64,000 nucleotides of DNA from Stagonosporopsis chrysanthemi (Eukaryota; Ascomycota; Dothideomycetes; Pleosporales; Didymellaceae). This document shows, piece by piece, positions 1 through 11,596 of this stretch. Location: the NCBI GenBank assembly GCA_022560025.1, contig JAFISE010000063.1:81206-145205 (forward strand), read 5' to 3'. A program made the position numbers and the translations under genes. Under the pieces are notes generated by a model that was not told the origin of the DNA, searched no databases, and saw only the letters and a program-made list of their open reading frames with translations. The first letter of the stretch is position 1, and every line of letters starts with the position of its first letter.

Positions 1-390
1 AATCTTGCCAGTGGCCGGCGTCCTCAAGTTCGTCTCCTCAATCGGCGCATCAAGTACAGCCCACATCTGCTGCCTGCCCAGTCCCGCCTCATTACCCTCC
101 CCCGTCTTGATAACCTGACACCCATGCACATTCTGCCCGTCCATGAGCGTCCCAAATGCACGGAACGTGACTTCGTCGTATTTCTCCAATGGCCCGTTGT
201 CATTGGCCATCGAGGACCAGTTTGCTCCTGCCCATGGCGAGGTGTACTCTATGCTGCGGTCGCCGGGGAAGTGTTTTGCCACGAGAGTTATCTTGGAAGA
301 AGGGTAGGCGTGCGCAAGAACTAAGGAAGATGTGAGGCCTATGATTCCTGCGCCGAGAATGGCGATGTGGGAGGGATCGAAGGAGGCCAT
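1..390 (-). CDS. D-amino-acid oxidase, N-terminal part (runs off window start)
   Basis: This open frame of 130 codons starts at the ATG whose A is at 390 and continues past the left edge, so only the N-terminal third is visible. It begins with a Rossmann FAD-binding motif (GAGIIGLTSSLVL, residues about 12 to 24). This is followed by the family signature SPWAGANW near residue 50, which in D-amino-acid oxidases lies close to the flavin. The enzyme family oxidises D-amino acids to imino acids with release of H2O2, usually in peroxisomes. The C-terminus, where a peroxisomal targeting tripeptide would sit, is outside the window. No intron is needed in the visible part. A D-aspartate oxidase is the main alternative, because the two are hard to separate from the N-terminus alone. 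Confidence 0.85.
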   Translation of the reverse strand, partial: MASFDPSHIAILGAGIIGLTSSLVLAHAYPSSKITLVAKHFPGDRSIEYTSPWAGANWSSMANDNGPLEKYDEVTFRAFGTLMDGQNVHGCQVIKTGEGNEAGLGRQQMWAVLDAPIEETNLRTPATGKI

Positions 391-1112
391 ATTGACTTCT
401 GTGATGGGTGCTGATGTTGCGGTGAGCGAGCCCAGGCTGTTATGGTTACTGGATCCAAAGGAACGGATGCTGGGGACTATATATACGCCTTGAGCAGCGC
501 GGGGTTGGCGATGAGCCGCGAGGTCGTCTTATCGCGTTGGTGAGGCTCGGGATACTGCCAAGTCCGACGGGTGACGGAAAAGCAGCACCAGCAGATTACA
601 CCTATGCCGGTGCTCGATCTTACTTTCGGTATGTGACAACTGGGTTTTGAGTAATTATGGAGTGGTACGAGGATAATGCAATGTTGAACGGCGAAGCAGA
701 GGTGCTTCCTATCCAATGGGAGTTGAGGTCTCAAGATCGGTGTTCGGGAGTTGACATGTTAAGCATCGGAGATGAAAGAACCGGCATCGGACCGTTCCCC
801 ACACAGACTAGAACGGATCAAATACACAACCGTATTCGATGCTTGATGCAAATGTATCATTGGAACACATATTAACACACTTATCCTGCTACTCCTTGGG
901 GTGAGTAACTCGAATGATCCAGTGAAAAAAATGGCTTAGGTATTGATTTTGCTGTGGTAGTAAGAAGGGGTATCTGTAAGAATGAAAAGGATGTACAACA
1001 AACTGATAGCTGTTCAACCATGTACAGTATCGCAAGATATCGTAGGAATACAGAAAACCAACCAACGCTTATCCAATACTATCCACAGACCTTGAAAGAG
1101 CAAGAGAGTGTC
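391..1112. other. Intergenic, no gene seen
   Basis: This interval lies between the start of the oxidase and the 3' end of the transcription factor gene. Only short open frames without family resemblance are present. It should hold the oxidase promoter, but I see no convincing TATA box or other element. Confidence 0.6.
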
Positions 1113-3751
1113 CTAAGCAGAGCCCTTGATGAACCAATCTGAGCTGGCGTCCACCATGTAGTTCGTAATGTTCGACTCGTTCCCGTAACCTCCCTCCGGC
1201 ATCTGGAGATTGCCATCTGAATCTGCAGGATAGGTCGTCATAGTGTCCATTGAAACGGGAAGGCGAGGCATGTTGAAGAAGTTGAAAACATCCAGGTACT
1301 CCAACTCATTCGGCGCTGGTGTGCGAGCTGGCGTTATGGAAGGAAATCCAGTAGCGCCATCAAACTTTGGCTGGCGCGCGATGAGGAAGTCGAGGTCGAA
1401 TGCGCATCGTCGCATGTCCGCCAAAATCTTGACTGTCGAAGGCGTCACCCGCTCGCCGCCCATGCCAGCGCTTTGCTGCGACTCCTGGTATTCGGAGAGC
1501 ACGCGGGACAGAAGGCTTGCGTAGCGCGTGCCTACCTCCCAGTATTGACCGAGATCTTGAAGGGTGCTGACTAGGATGTTGATTGAAGTATCAACACGGT
1601 GATCGATTGTTGAGCCATGCACCAGTAGCACACGCGCTGCTACCCAGCATGAGAACGCAAATTGTGGGCCAAGTTTTGTGAGCAGGCCGTTATCGCGTAC
1701 TGACGTACACAACGCTGTGATGTTTTCTACAGCGCTCAGACAGCGCTGGCTAGCACTGAATGAGGGCGTGAAGATAGGCGAACGATGGGTTGGATACGCT
1801 GCAGACGAGTGAAGACGAATGACGGTGCTGTAGACATTAGCTTGGGACTGTTGCGAATAATTTTGAGGCCTACGTGTGGAAGGCAGCTTGCAGCATTACT
1901 AGACCGCTGTTGAGGGTTTGATTGTTGCCTGGCTTGGAAAACACCCTTGCCGAATTGCCAAACTCGGAGGGCAAATTGTACTTCCATTGCTCAATGGCGT
2001 TATCGAGCTCTCGATACTCGCTTTGCCATTTCTCGACATCAGATAGCGACGTGATGTCGACTGGTTTCTTGAGGAACTTGTGGATGCGACTCAAAATTCC
2101 GAGAATCTCCACATAGTACGAGAATGAACCCAGGTTCTCAGGTCGGTTCATGCTATAGTCTGTCCTGGTCTTTGTGTGAAACCACCTGGTCTCGATCGGC
2201 ACGTTGCGGGCGTAGAGATCATCTCGACAAGGAAGTCGACGATCTATCTCGTCCTCATTCAATGCAAACTCGAACGCGGTTGCCACCGTGGCGTAGCGGT
2301 CGAGAACATAGATCATCCAGAATAGTCTGCGGCGACTCTCTTCCTCAATCCAGTCCTTTGGAACGGGAAGTACATTCGCACGTAATGTGTAGATAGATGC
2401 ATACTGTGGAGCGACCATTGGCGAGTACGTCTCCATGGACAGTCCCAGTTGCACTACAGATCGTGTGATGAGGGCGAGTAGATTCCACCCAGGAGGTCCA
2501 TTTGAGCAGCCGACCACATCGAGCGCCAGTATGACCAGCGCCTGCAGTGATTTGACAGAGCTGTTCTCGATACCATAGAGGAGAACCTTTTCTTTCGAAT
2601 TCTTGTGGTATCGTGCACGTTTGTCAGGTGTCAATCGCTGATCGGTCGAAAACTTCACAGTAGTAGCGACGACCGCGTGCAGAATTATGCGATCGGCCTC
2701 GTCCAGGGTGGAGTCGCCAAATAGCGAGTTCAATGTGGACTGACGGTGCAGTATGGGACACCAAGGGTATATGTGCTTGAAGAACAGATCGACCAGTCCG
2801 TACAACAGGTCGTATGGCGGGAAGTCTGCATCAGGTTGTCCTAACGCTCGCGACATTGAAGGCGCATATTGGTCGGTACCAAAAGATGTGTATCCATCTC
2901 GTTGCAGACTTCCCAACGCAGATTGCATATCTTCGGCTTGGCTGGCGAAGCTATTGCCTGAGATTGAGGCCGATCTGGCGTCCAAGGTATTGCCGTAGCC
3001 ATTCTGTATCGCATTTTGGGACGGAAATGTTGACTGTGGCTTCTGTATGAAGAGCGCAGTCTCCGGGCGAGGGATGTGGGGCGTCTGGATGACAGGTGGG
3101 CTGCGAAAAGTGGCCACCTCTTGGGGCGACGGCCCAGACGCAGCGATCTGATTTTGCGAAAGGTGGTTGATCTGCGACTGCTGCTGAGCAAGAAGACTTT
3201 CGAGCTTGTCCAGACGTGCCTCTGTGACGGTGTCAGCGATTTGTTTCTTGAAACGCGTTGGCCATCACACGGGCCTCGGTCGGTGGATGGAGCTTTACTT
3301 ACCAAGCTCACGCCCATAGCCAGCTCTCAGACCAGGCTTCTTGCGTGGCAGGTACACCTGTATGTAGTGGTCAGACTAGCTTCCTCGGTGTCGTGCGACA
3401 CACTTACACATGTCGAATGATTCTTCAAACACCAACCGCCTGCAGGGGTACCATCAGCACATGATTGTAGAGCTACCAGGACAACTTCTTATGGAACTTA
3501 CACGCCGGATGCCCGCGATCGCATTTGACTTTGCGCTGCTTGCATGTCTCGCAGCTCACGCTCAACTTCTCGCGCTTGCGCTTCGAGCCGTTCAGGCTCC
3601 TGCCACCGTCGTCGGCGCTCTCATCCTCGCCAGCGCTCCACACCTCGTGCTCCTCTTCCCCTGGAGAGTGATGAGACATTTTCGACGTGCCATTAGGACT
3701 GGGATCTGGATTGTGCGCAGTGTTTGCGCCGTTGGCAGCCGTCGCATCCAT
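1113..3751 (-). CDS. Zn2Cys6 fungal-specific transcription factor
   Basis: Five exons join in frame: 3751-3502, 3439-3408, 3357-3303, 3221-1874 and 1827-1113, giving 799 residues. All four introns have GT and AG ends. The splices across the DNA-binding domain rebuild a perfect binuclear zinc cluster (C-x2-C-x6-C-x5-C-x2-C-x6-C, residues about 67 to 94). It is followed by a linker and a short coiled coil (ELEARLDKLESLL), as in Gal4-type dimers. The middle of the protein resembles the fungal_trans regulatory domain (LFFKHIYPWCPILHRQS, then DWIEEESRRRLFWMIYVLDRY). An in-frame ATG at 3799 would add 16 residues; I prefer 3751. The gene is divergent from L-rhamnonate dehydratase 498 bp away, so they may share a promoter. 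The target genes cannot be read from the sequence. Confidence 0.88.
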
Positions 3752-4248
3752 TGTTGGACAGGGCGTTGGGAGCGCGCACGCTGAGCGAGGAATCGGCACA
3801 AAGGAAACCGAGGCGTGAGAAGATGCAGGCGGGGTTAATGTGGTTTTGCCGCTTCCCCAGATTGTGTTTTGAGCGATCAGCCTCGTTTCCGCGACATGTG
3901 ATTGGTGTCGCTAGCTGAGCTCGTGCTCATCTGATCTACGAAAGCTCTTTAGTGGCTGTATCGAATCTCTCGCGATCAGATGCCGAAATTCCTCCCACTA
4001 CCGCTGTTCACGGCTTTCCACTGCCCGGTCGCAAAGTGGACGCTCCGCGCAACAGTTCGGCATGCTCTGTCGCAGTATTTCGCAATGAGCTCGACCGAAG
4101 CGAAATCTGGCCCATTATTTTCCGCATGGACGAGCTATCCGCCTGATTGAGCTGTGTATTTAACAGTGCCATGCCCCTCGGCCTTTTAGGCTTTACAGAC
4201 CCCTCCCTCGTGCCGCGCCGCGATTTCACTGTCACATTGTCCTTCACC
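3752..4248. promoter_or_regulatory. Shared divergent promoter region
   Basis: About 500 bp separate the ATGs of the zinc-cluster regulator and L-rhamnonate dehydratase, which point away from each other. Several isolated CGG and CCG triplets occur here, which is the half-site type read by Zn2Cys6 dimers, but no clear inverted or everted pair stands out by eye. A run reading TGTATTTAAC about 90 bp before the dehydratase ATG could act as its TATA element. Confidence 0.4.
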
Positions 4249-5602
4249 ATGCCTTCCTCTACTCAAAGCAGCTCTGTCAAGTCGTTCCCTACGATCAAGC
4301 ATGTGCGCACCTTTCTCACTCAGGGCCCTGGGTCTGGTGGTGATTACCACAATGTGCACGGCGGCCATTGGTTGATCGACAGCAAGATCTCCACTCCCAT
4401 GTCACAATATGAGAAGTACAGGAAGTCAAGGACAAGCTGGGGAATTAACGTGCTCGGCTCTTTCTGTGTCGAGCTCGAGGCCACGGACGGCACCAAGGGT
4501 TTCGCGACTGGCTTCGGTGGCCCGCCAGCATGCTGGTAAGCTTGCAATTATATCACTTCAACGAAGTCAGCTGACGTTCGGTAGGTTGGTCGCAGAACAC
4601 TTCGAGCGTTTCCTGCTTGGCGCCGACCCCAGAGATACCAACTACCTGTTCGAGCAGATGTACCGCGGAAGCATGTTCTACGGTCGCAAGGGTCTTCCTG
4701 TCGCTGTCATCTCCGTCATCGATCTCGCTATCTGGGATCTCCTCGGAAAGATCCGTGGCGAGCCCGTCTACAAGATGATTGGTGGATCCACTCAGGAGAA
4801 CGGCAGGCTCAACTTCTACTGCACTGGCCCTGAGCCAGCAGCAGCTAAGGAGATGGGTTTCTTCGGTGCCAAGGTCCCTCTGCCTTACGGGCCGGGCGAG
4901 GGTGTTGAGGGCTTGAAGAAGAACGTTGAGTTCCTCACCAAGCACCGTGAATCTGTTGGACCAGACTTCCCCCTTATGGTCGACTGCTACATGTCTCTCA
5001 CCGTCGCTTACACGATTGAGGTGGTCAAGGCCACCGCTCACCTGAACCTTAACTGGTGGGAGGAGTGCCTCAGCCCTGACGACACCGATGGTTTCGAGCA
5101 GATCAAGCGCGCACACCCGAGCCAGAAGTTCACCACCGGTGAGCACGAATACTCGAGGTATGGCTTCCGTAAGCTTATCGAGGGCCGCAACCTCGACATC
5201 CTTCAGCCAGATGTTATGTGGGTGGGAGGTATGACAGAGCTCCTTAAGATCGCCGCCATGGCATCTGCTTACGACATCCCCGTCGTTCCCCACGCTTCTG
5301 GACCATACTCATACCACTTTGTTGTCTCGCAAGCCAATTCTCCCTTCCAAGAGTACCTGGCTAACAGCCCTGACGGCAAGTCTGTCCTACCCGTCTTTGG
5401 TAACCTGTTCCTTAATGAGCCTATCCCCAACAAGGGTTACCTCGACGTCAAGGACCTCGACCTCCCTGGTTTCGGTCTGGAGCTGAACCCCAACGCTGGT
5501 CTGATTGACGCAGCGCGGATCCTCAACCCTGCACCAGTCAAGGCTTTGAAGTCGGCTGAGGAGCAGGAGGCTGAAGCAAACGGCACCGCGATCGGTCATT
5601 AA
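4249..5602 (+). CDS. lraC: L-rhamnonate dehydratase
   Basis: Exons 4249-4535 and 4585-5602 encode 434 residues; the 49-nt intron splits a Trp codon. The protein belongs to the mandelate-racemase branch of the enolase superfamily and closely follows bacterial RhmD in what I can recall (GGDYH, TPMS, SSWGINVLG, VYKMIGG). The expected metal ligands are present: Asp229 in DCYMS, Glu255/256 in WWEECL and Glu282 in TTGEHE. The catalytic His residues are His283 and His332 (VVPHAS). The family dehydrates L-rhamnonate to 2-keto-3-deoxy-L-rhamnonate, the third intermediate of the oxidative fungal L-rhamnose pathway (LRA2 in yeasts, lraC in Aspergillus). The other pathway genes are not in the window. A related sugar-acid dehydratase specificity cannot be fully excluded. 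Confidence 0.88.
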
Positions 5603-6237
5603 AGGTTTACTTATTCATTACGGCGTTTGGGCAGCATCTGTAACACAGGGCGTTGAGTTGGCACGTTCCGTCGCTGCACGTCTAGATGGTTCTGGCGTTT
5701 TGCATGAGGGGCACAGCGTTTGCCACTCTTGGATCAGCACTTACGAGAGTACGAGTTATGTCGATAGGTTATCATGCAGTTCGGATACAAATGAAAACAT
5801 TCGTAAAATGTTGACCGATGTGGTTATTTTTAGTTTCGTGATGATCTCCAGGGCCATGACGCTATTCTTCAGGCCCACACCGCCTTTGCAACCAAGTAGG
5901 AGGAGTACTTCGAATTCACATACACCTGTAATTTGTCCTGCACGCGATGCATCTCGTGATGGAACTGTCGTGTCTGTAACTTTGTGTCGTGCTTCAAATT
6001 TGCAATAGTGATGGTCATGTTCGCCGAGACCTCCGTGAAGCTTCCCCTCGTGCATGTGCGGCAGGGACGCGGTGTGAGCGAAGTGGGGCTGCGCAACATG
6101 GAGCAGGCGCAGCCAGCACATTCTCTGCTAATGCCCGTATAAACAAACGTTCCCCAAGATACACCAGCATCATCTACCTGCTGCAATTGCCCTTCTATCC
6201 TTCGATACCCCACTTCACACATTACCCCGCCTGCATC
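5603..6237. other. Intergenic region with candidate UAP1 TATA box
   Basis: No gene is recognisable. A TATAAA hexamer at 6138-6143, 95 bp before the UAP1 ATG, is followed by a pyrimidine-rich leader and is the best core promoter candidate. Confidence 0.5.
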
Positions 6238-7895
6238 ATGGAAGCCATCAAGAACACCGTCAACGAGGCTCTTGAGAAGCTCCACCTCACAGGAGGTGCA
6301 CAGGCTGCCCCGGCCAAGGAGCCCACAGAGGAGCAGCTGAGCGACCTCAAGTCAAAGTACGAGAAGGCTGGACAGGAGCAGGTGTTTGCTTTCTACGACA
6401 AGCTCAGCACCGCGGAGAAGGCCGCTCTGTTCGAGCAGCTCTCCAACTTCAACCCCGAATACATCAACGAGATCACAGAGAGGGCCCTGAAGCCTGCACA
6501 GACCGAGTCTACCGAGACAAAACTCGAGCCCCTCCCCGAGAGCGCCACATCGTCGACCCTCGACACACAGCAGGATGATTTGGACAAGTGGTACAACAGC
6601 GGTTTGGAGCTGATCGCCGAGAATAAGGTTGCTGTCGTCCTGATGGCTGGTGGTCAAGGCACACGACTGGGCTCCTCAGACCCCAAGGGCTGCTTCGACA
6701 TCGGCCTTCCTAGCAAGAAGTCGCTGTTTCAGCTGCAGGGTGAGAGGATTGCGAAGGCCGAGCTGTTGGCCAAGAAGAAGCACAGCAAGGACAGCGTAAC
6801 CATTCCGTGGTACGTTATGACCTCTGGCCCCACAAGGAAGCCTACAGAGGCCTTCTTCGAGAAGAACAACTACTTCGGGCTCAAGAAGGAGAACGTCGTC
6901 ATCTTTGAGCAGGGCGTCTTGCCCTGCATCTCGAACGAGGGCAAGATTCTGCTTGAGAGTAAGTCCAAGGTATGGTGAACATGACACATGAGATATGGTC
7001 GATGCTGATTGAATTAGGTCGCTGTGGCTCCTGATGGCAACGGTGGTCTCTACCAAGCTCTCTTCCAGTCCGGTGTTGTTCAGGATATGGGCAAGCGCGG
7101 CATCCAGCACATTCACGCCTACTGCGTCGACAACTGCCTCGTCAAGGTCGCCGACCCCATCTTCATTGGTTTCTCTGCTTCGAAGAATGTCGATATCGCT
7201 ACCAAGGTTGTCCGCAAGCGTGATGCGAAGGAGTCCGTTGGTCTCATTTTGCAGAAGAACGGCAAGCCTGATGTCGTTGAGTACTCGGAGATCGACGACG
7301 AGACAGCAGAGGCGAAGGATGCCAAGAACTCTGAGCTTCTCAAGTTCCGTGCCGCCAACATTGTCAACCACTACTACTCGTACAAGTTCCTCGAGAGCAT
7401 TCCCGAGTGGTCGAAGAAGCTGCCTCACCACGTTGCCCGCAAGAAGATCCCTTACGTCAACACCGACAGCGGCGAGACAGTCAAGCCTGAGAAGCCCAAT
7501 GGCATCAAGCTTGAGCAGTTCGTCTTTGATTGCTTCCCCTTCCTTAGCCTTGAGAAGTTCGCCTGCATGGAGGTCAAGCGTGAGGATGAGTTCTCGCCTC
7601 TGAAAAATGCGCGTGGCACAGGTGAAGATGACCCAGACACATCCAGGCTTGATATTATGACCCAGGGCAAGAAGTGGCTGCAAGCTGCAGGCGCAACCGT
7701 CGTCAGCGAGGACCCCAAGGCAGGCATTGAAGTCTCGCCGCTGATCTCATACGTAAGTATCCGCTTGTGTCTCACGCATCGCTGCTGAGTACACGTTTGA
7801 GCACGTGCTAACACAATTCGCAGGGCGGCGAAGGCCTCGAGTTCCTCAAGGAGCGCACCATCAAGGCGCCAGCCGTCATCGAGACCGAGTCGTAG
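6238..7895 (+). CDS. UAP1: UDP-N-acetylglucosamine pyrophosphorylase
   Basis: Exons 6238-6969, 7018-7752 and 7824-7895 give 512 residues, the usual length for fungal UAP1. The enzyme makes UDP-GlcNAc from UTP and GlcNAc-1-phosphate in the cytosol, supplying chitin, N-glycans and GPI anchors. The nucleotidyltransferase signature LMAGGQGTRLGSSDPKG lies at about residues 135 to 151. The downstream uridine and sugar binding segments (VMTSGPT, PDGNGGLYQAL, EYSEIDDETA) are all intact. The last exon supplies the conserved tail starting GGEGLEFL. Both introns are GT-AG and leave the frame unchanged. The upstream ATG-poor leader supports the chosen start, since residues before it in the open frame look like untranslated sequence. 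Confidence 0.95.
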
Positions 7896-9222
7896 GAAGA
7901 CCAAAAGACATGGGACGAAGGCGCTATTGTGCACCTCGAGGAGCATAATTGGCGTCACACGGGGCCTGGCGATCTACTGATGCCACGACCCATGCCCCTC
8001 ATCAATCCTGTCAGAGATGATGACCGACCGCAATCGACCGGTCCACCAAAACAGATGTGGGACTGAGATCAGAATAGACACAATTTATACACTCAATTGA
8101 TGTTCAGGGCTTGTTTGCCTTATGGCCTGAAGAGCGAACGTACTGCAAGTGGTGGTGGTGTTTCGCGATCCGAATGCTACTTACTCACAAACCGATAATT
8201 GACCACAGATCAACCCAGCTATTAGACTACGCGCCGACGTTGTACTACTGTTAGCATCTATATCTAGTTGTTCAGGCAATGAGGGGAATGTCAGCCAGCA
8301 GAGGAGGATCTGCGACAAGCAAAAGCCGGAGTACGTGGGCAACCATCTATAGCGCCATGACGAAAGCAGCAAACTGCACACTTCAAAGGGTTGGAGAACT
8401 CTTCGCGGTCTGATCGTAGTGATGCGTATGCAGGAACCAGTCCACGGACATGTCCGAGCACTGCAGCAGCTATGGTGTCATAACGCGGGGAGCTAGTCTG
8501 AGAAACGACCGCTTGGGCGGCAGACGCGCAGAGCGAGATTTGACCTGAGGCCTGAAGGATTACTCCGACCATACAGCGTCCGACTTTGTGTGGACTACTC
8601 CTGCGGTCATACTGCGGTCATGCAGCGTGAAAGGAGAACGGAAGCTCCTAGAGTAAATGCAGAAAGGCGAAAGGCGAAACACCCGCATCTGGGCCCTGTC
8701 CGTTGTTGCTGCACTGCACCTCGGAAGGACTTGCGTAGCGCAGGGACGGCGGCAACAGACATCGCTTCCCGCGTGCAACCCAAGTCTCCTCTACCCCAAA
8801 CTCTTACCACGCCCCCAAATATCTTCGGAGGTTGTTGAAGTTGTGTCGCTGAGGGAAGGACAGGAAGTTTGACAGTAGGTCGCACCCACTCTGCACCCGC
8901 CATTACGACGCGCGACGGGTGGTTCCACTTGCACTCGGCGCGTGCTCCTCCGCGCTGCCGTACCCCTCGATGAGCCCAAAAAAACTTCGACTAACAAACC
9001 CGCGCAGGTGAAGGAATCGAAGCAGTAAACGAAGCAGGTACGAATGCCCCTTGCCAGCATCTGCAACATCGCAGGCGCCCCGCAGCCAAACGACGCCCTC
9101 TTCCGTCGCTATCGCCGCCCTCAATAGCACCCCTCCACCGCTCGCTCCACCCCTTTTCGCGACTGCTCCCGCCGACCGTGTATGCTCACACTACCTTCAG
9201 AACTATCGAAAGAACCGACATC
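7896..9222. other. Intergenic, no gene seen; leader of the zinc-knuckle gene
   Basis: Short overlapping frames here have no family resemblance. The last 250 bp are pyrimidine-rich and end in a TTCAG shortly before the next ATG. This suggests an intron in the 5' leader of the zinc-knuckle gene, as is common for highly expressed fungal genes. Confidence 0.45.
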
Positions 9223-10140
9223 ATGTCTTCCCTCTCTCGTCGTGCGTGCTTCAAGTGCGGAAATGTTGGACACTACGCTGGTAAGACAGCCCGGCGCATT
9301 GGTTGAGGCGAGCGCTGCAGTGGGACGTTGCTGGGAGCTGCTGTCACGACAGAGCTTCTGTTGCGACTGTGCCTGCGTCGCGTAACCTCTAGCTCTGCGG
9401 ACTGATGATATCATGGATATGAAACTAACACTGACCTGCAGAGGTGTGCTCCTCTTCGGAGAGGCTTTGCTACAACTGTACGACCTGCCCTTGATTCTGC
9501 AGCGACTGCATACTGACATCTACAGGCAAGCAGCCTGGCCACGAGTCCAACGGATGCCCACATCCCCGCACCACCGAGAGTACGTCACACACGGCAGCCG
9601 CTCCCTTCACACCTCACTGACTTCTCGACAGCCAAGCAGTGCTACCACTGCCAGGGTCTTGGACACGTCCAGGCTGACTGCCCTACTCTGCGCCTCAGCG
9701 GCGCTGGCACCAGCGGACGCTGCTACAGCTGCGGTTTGACCGGCCACCTTGCCCGCAACTGCCCCAACCCGGGAATGGGCCGTGGAGCTGGTGCTCCCCG
9801 CGGCGGCTACGGAGGAGGATTCCGTGGTGGCTTCGCTGGTCAGGGCCGCCCGGCCACTTGCTACAAGTGCGGTGGCCCCAACCACTTCGCCCGTGATTGC
9901 CAGGCTCAGGCCATGAAGTGCTATGCCTGCGGCAAGCTTGGTCACATCTCCCGCGACTGCACTGCTCCCAACGGTGGCCCACTCAACACCGCCGGCAAGA
10001 CTTGCTACCGCTGCGGCGAGACCGGCCACATCTCTCGTGACTGCACTCAGGCTGAGGTCAATGGCGAAGGTGGTGCTCCTATCCCCGCTGCCGCTGCTGC
10101 CCCCATCCAGCCTGTTGCTCCAACCACTGCCGTCGCATAA
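9223..10140 (+). CDS. GIS2: Seven-knuckle CCHC zinc-finger protein (Gis2/Byr3/CNBP family)
   Basis: Exons 9223-9280, 9442-9477, 9526-9579 and 9632-10140 encode 218 residues. The product consists of seven C-x2-C-x4-H-x4-C knuckles: CFKC, CYNC, CYHC, CYSC, CYKC, CYAC and CYRC units. A Gly/Arg-rich RGG-like spacer lies between knuckles four and five, and the tail is Ala/Pro-rich. Yeast Gis2, fission yeast Byr3 and human CNBP share this build and bind single-stranded nucleic acid, acting in mRNA translation and stress granules. Two introns interrupt knuckles one and two, and only correct splicing restores the Cys and His spacing, which strongly supports the model. Confidence 0.92.
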
Positions 10141-10844
10141 GCAAACCACGACCTAAGACCTCTCTGCTGGGAGTGACATTCCAGCGAGTGTGGGTTTATA
10201 GTCTGGTTCGCGTCTTTTTTTTTGCATCACCACGATCGTTTCTTCGGCCTCGGCACCCATTCGACAAACTCCACGCAATTACGAGTTACTACCATCGAGC
10301 AAGACAAAAGTTTTCACGAGTCCTACCTGATACCCACGAACGTTCATCCCTTACTTCAGAACCATCGCATCCCATTAGTACGAACAGACGGCGGCTTGGT
10401 GAATTGAGAGCGGCGATTCTTCTTCTTTGCATGTACCCCTTGCGCAGGTTGCGCTTTCGGCGGAAAGTCGGCTGGCATGGGCGCACTTGGATAGGCGGGG
10501 TTTCTGTGGCCTGGAGGCGGCTGTGTGTGGTGGTTTGGTAGCGGAAAGGTGAGGAGGGAATAGGTGGTACGGAGAGGAGGAGTGGACATGTGTATGTTTG
10601 TCGGAGCTGAATTGGCATACCTGCCTTGTTTTTAATATTTACCCTCTCCAGCCTATGTATGGTGGATACATGTCATACAGTCTGTCATTAATCTGCATGT
10701 TCTTATACTGTTTCTACCCGACGTCAGAAAAAGTTGTTGACGCGAGGCAGATGTTACAAACTCGCATCTTCATCGGATCGCTCCCTGTAGCCACCGAGTG
10801 CCAAATTCATCCGAAGCAGTCATCATCTGTCGACCACGTCCAAC
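10141..10844. other. Intergenic between convergent genes
   Basis: This holds the 3' flanks of the zinc-knuckle gene and of the small membrane-protein gene, which converge here. There is a T-rich run near 10216, but no coding frame I can support. Confidence 0.55.
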
Positions 10845-11256
10845 TCAGCTCCCCTCGCTCTTCGCCCTCGCACCGTCCTCACTGACCCGACTCCTGTCCA
10901 TCTCCCTAAACTTATCGTAATTCATCTCATACTCCTTCTGGTTCCCCGAAATCGACTGCGAATCAGCACTTGCTCCACCTGCGCCCGAGAAGGGGCAGAC
11001 TCACTCGGCGCGTCAGATGCCTGACCACATAAATAGGCCATAGGAAGTAGAGCACAAAGACCAGCAAGCTCAGAATCCAGAAGTGCCACGTCACGGGAAA
11101 GTACGGCTCTGGCTCGCCGAGCATCCTGCACGTCGTGCCTGGTGGGTATTGTGGGACCCCGAAGGAGTTGTAGGTTGTGCCAAAGGGGTGGCGGCCGGGC
11201 GGGAGGTGTGCTCCTGGCCAGGTTCGCGCGGTGTCGGGAGGTCCTTGCCAGGACAT
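10845..11256 (-). CDS. Small single-pass membrane protein, unknown function
   Basis: Exons 11256-11005 and 10955-10845 give 120 residues; the intron is 49 nt with GTGAGT and CGCAG ends. A nearer AG would leave a 26-nt intron, too short for this genome. One hydrophobic helix (about residues 56 to 78, WHFWILSLLVFVLYFLWPIY) is preceded by a Pro/Gly-rich segment with TTYNSFGVPQYPPG. It is followed by a basic stop-transfer stretch and a charged tail. No signal peptide is visible. The gene is divergent from DMC1, with 340 bp between the two ATGs. I do not recognise the family; length and topology suggest a small organelle or ER membrane subunit, but that is only a guess. Confidence 0.65.
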
Positions 11257-11596
11257 GGTGGTGAGATGGTGTACTGGTGAGAGTGGTTTGTGGGATTGTG
11301 GTAAGATTGTAGTGGCTGCCGTCGGACGAAGCAGTGCAGTGGTTGTGTTGAGTAGATAGGTAGGCAGTTGATGCTTTTGGTGGGTGGTCCAGCGCTCCTT
11401 CCTTCCTCGACACCACCCACGTTGTTTCGCGTTTTAGCGCACCGTTCCACCGGATCAAGCTTCATCAGAACAGCGATAATTCTTTTCACATCTCTGCCTT
11501 TCGTTCTCTCACCGTCACCATCATTTTGCTACGCGCGCCCACTCACTGTGCATCTCTTCCCTTACAGGTGTCAGCTTTCATCTCATCCCCTACAGC
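11257..11596. promoter_or_regulatory. Divergent promoter between membrane protein and DMC1
   Basis: This 340-bp spacer separates two oppositely oriented ATGs. The DMC1 side is pyrimidine-rich (TCTC tracts), typical of fungal transcription start regions. I see no TATA box and no clear meiotic control element. Confidence 0.4.

Noticed and set aside
4553..5293. 246-codon minus-strand frame opposite L-rhamnonate dehydratase
   Set aside because: Antisense shadow of a conserved enzyme; no family resemblance.
6676..7683. 335-codon minus-strand frame opposite UAP1
   Set aside because: Leu/Val-rich translation without motifs; it mirrors the codon bias of UAP1 and spans its first intron.
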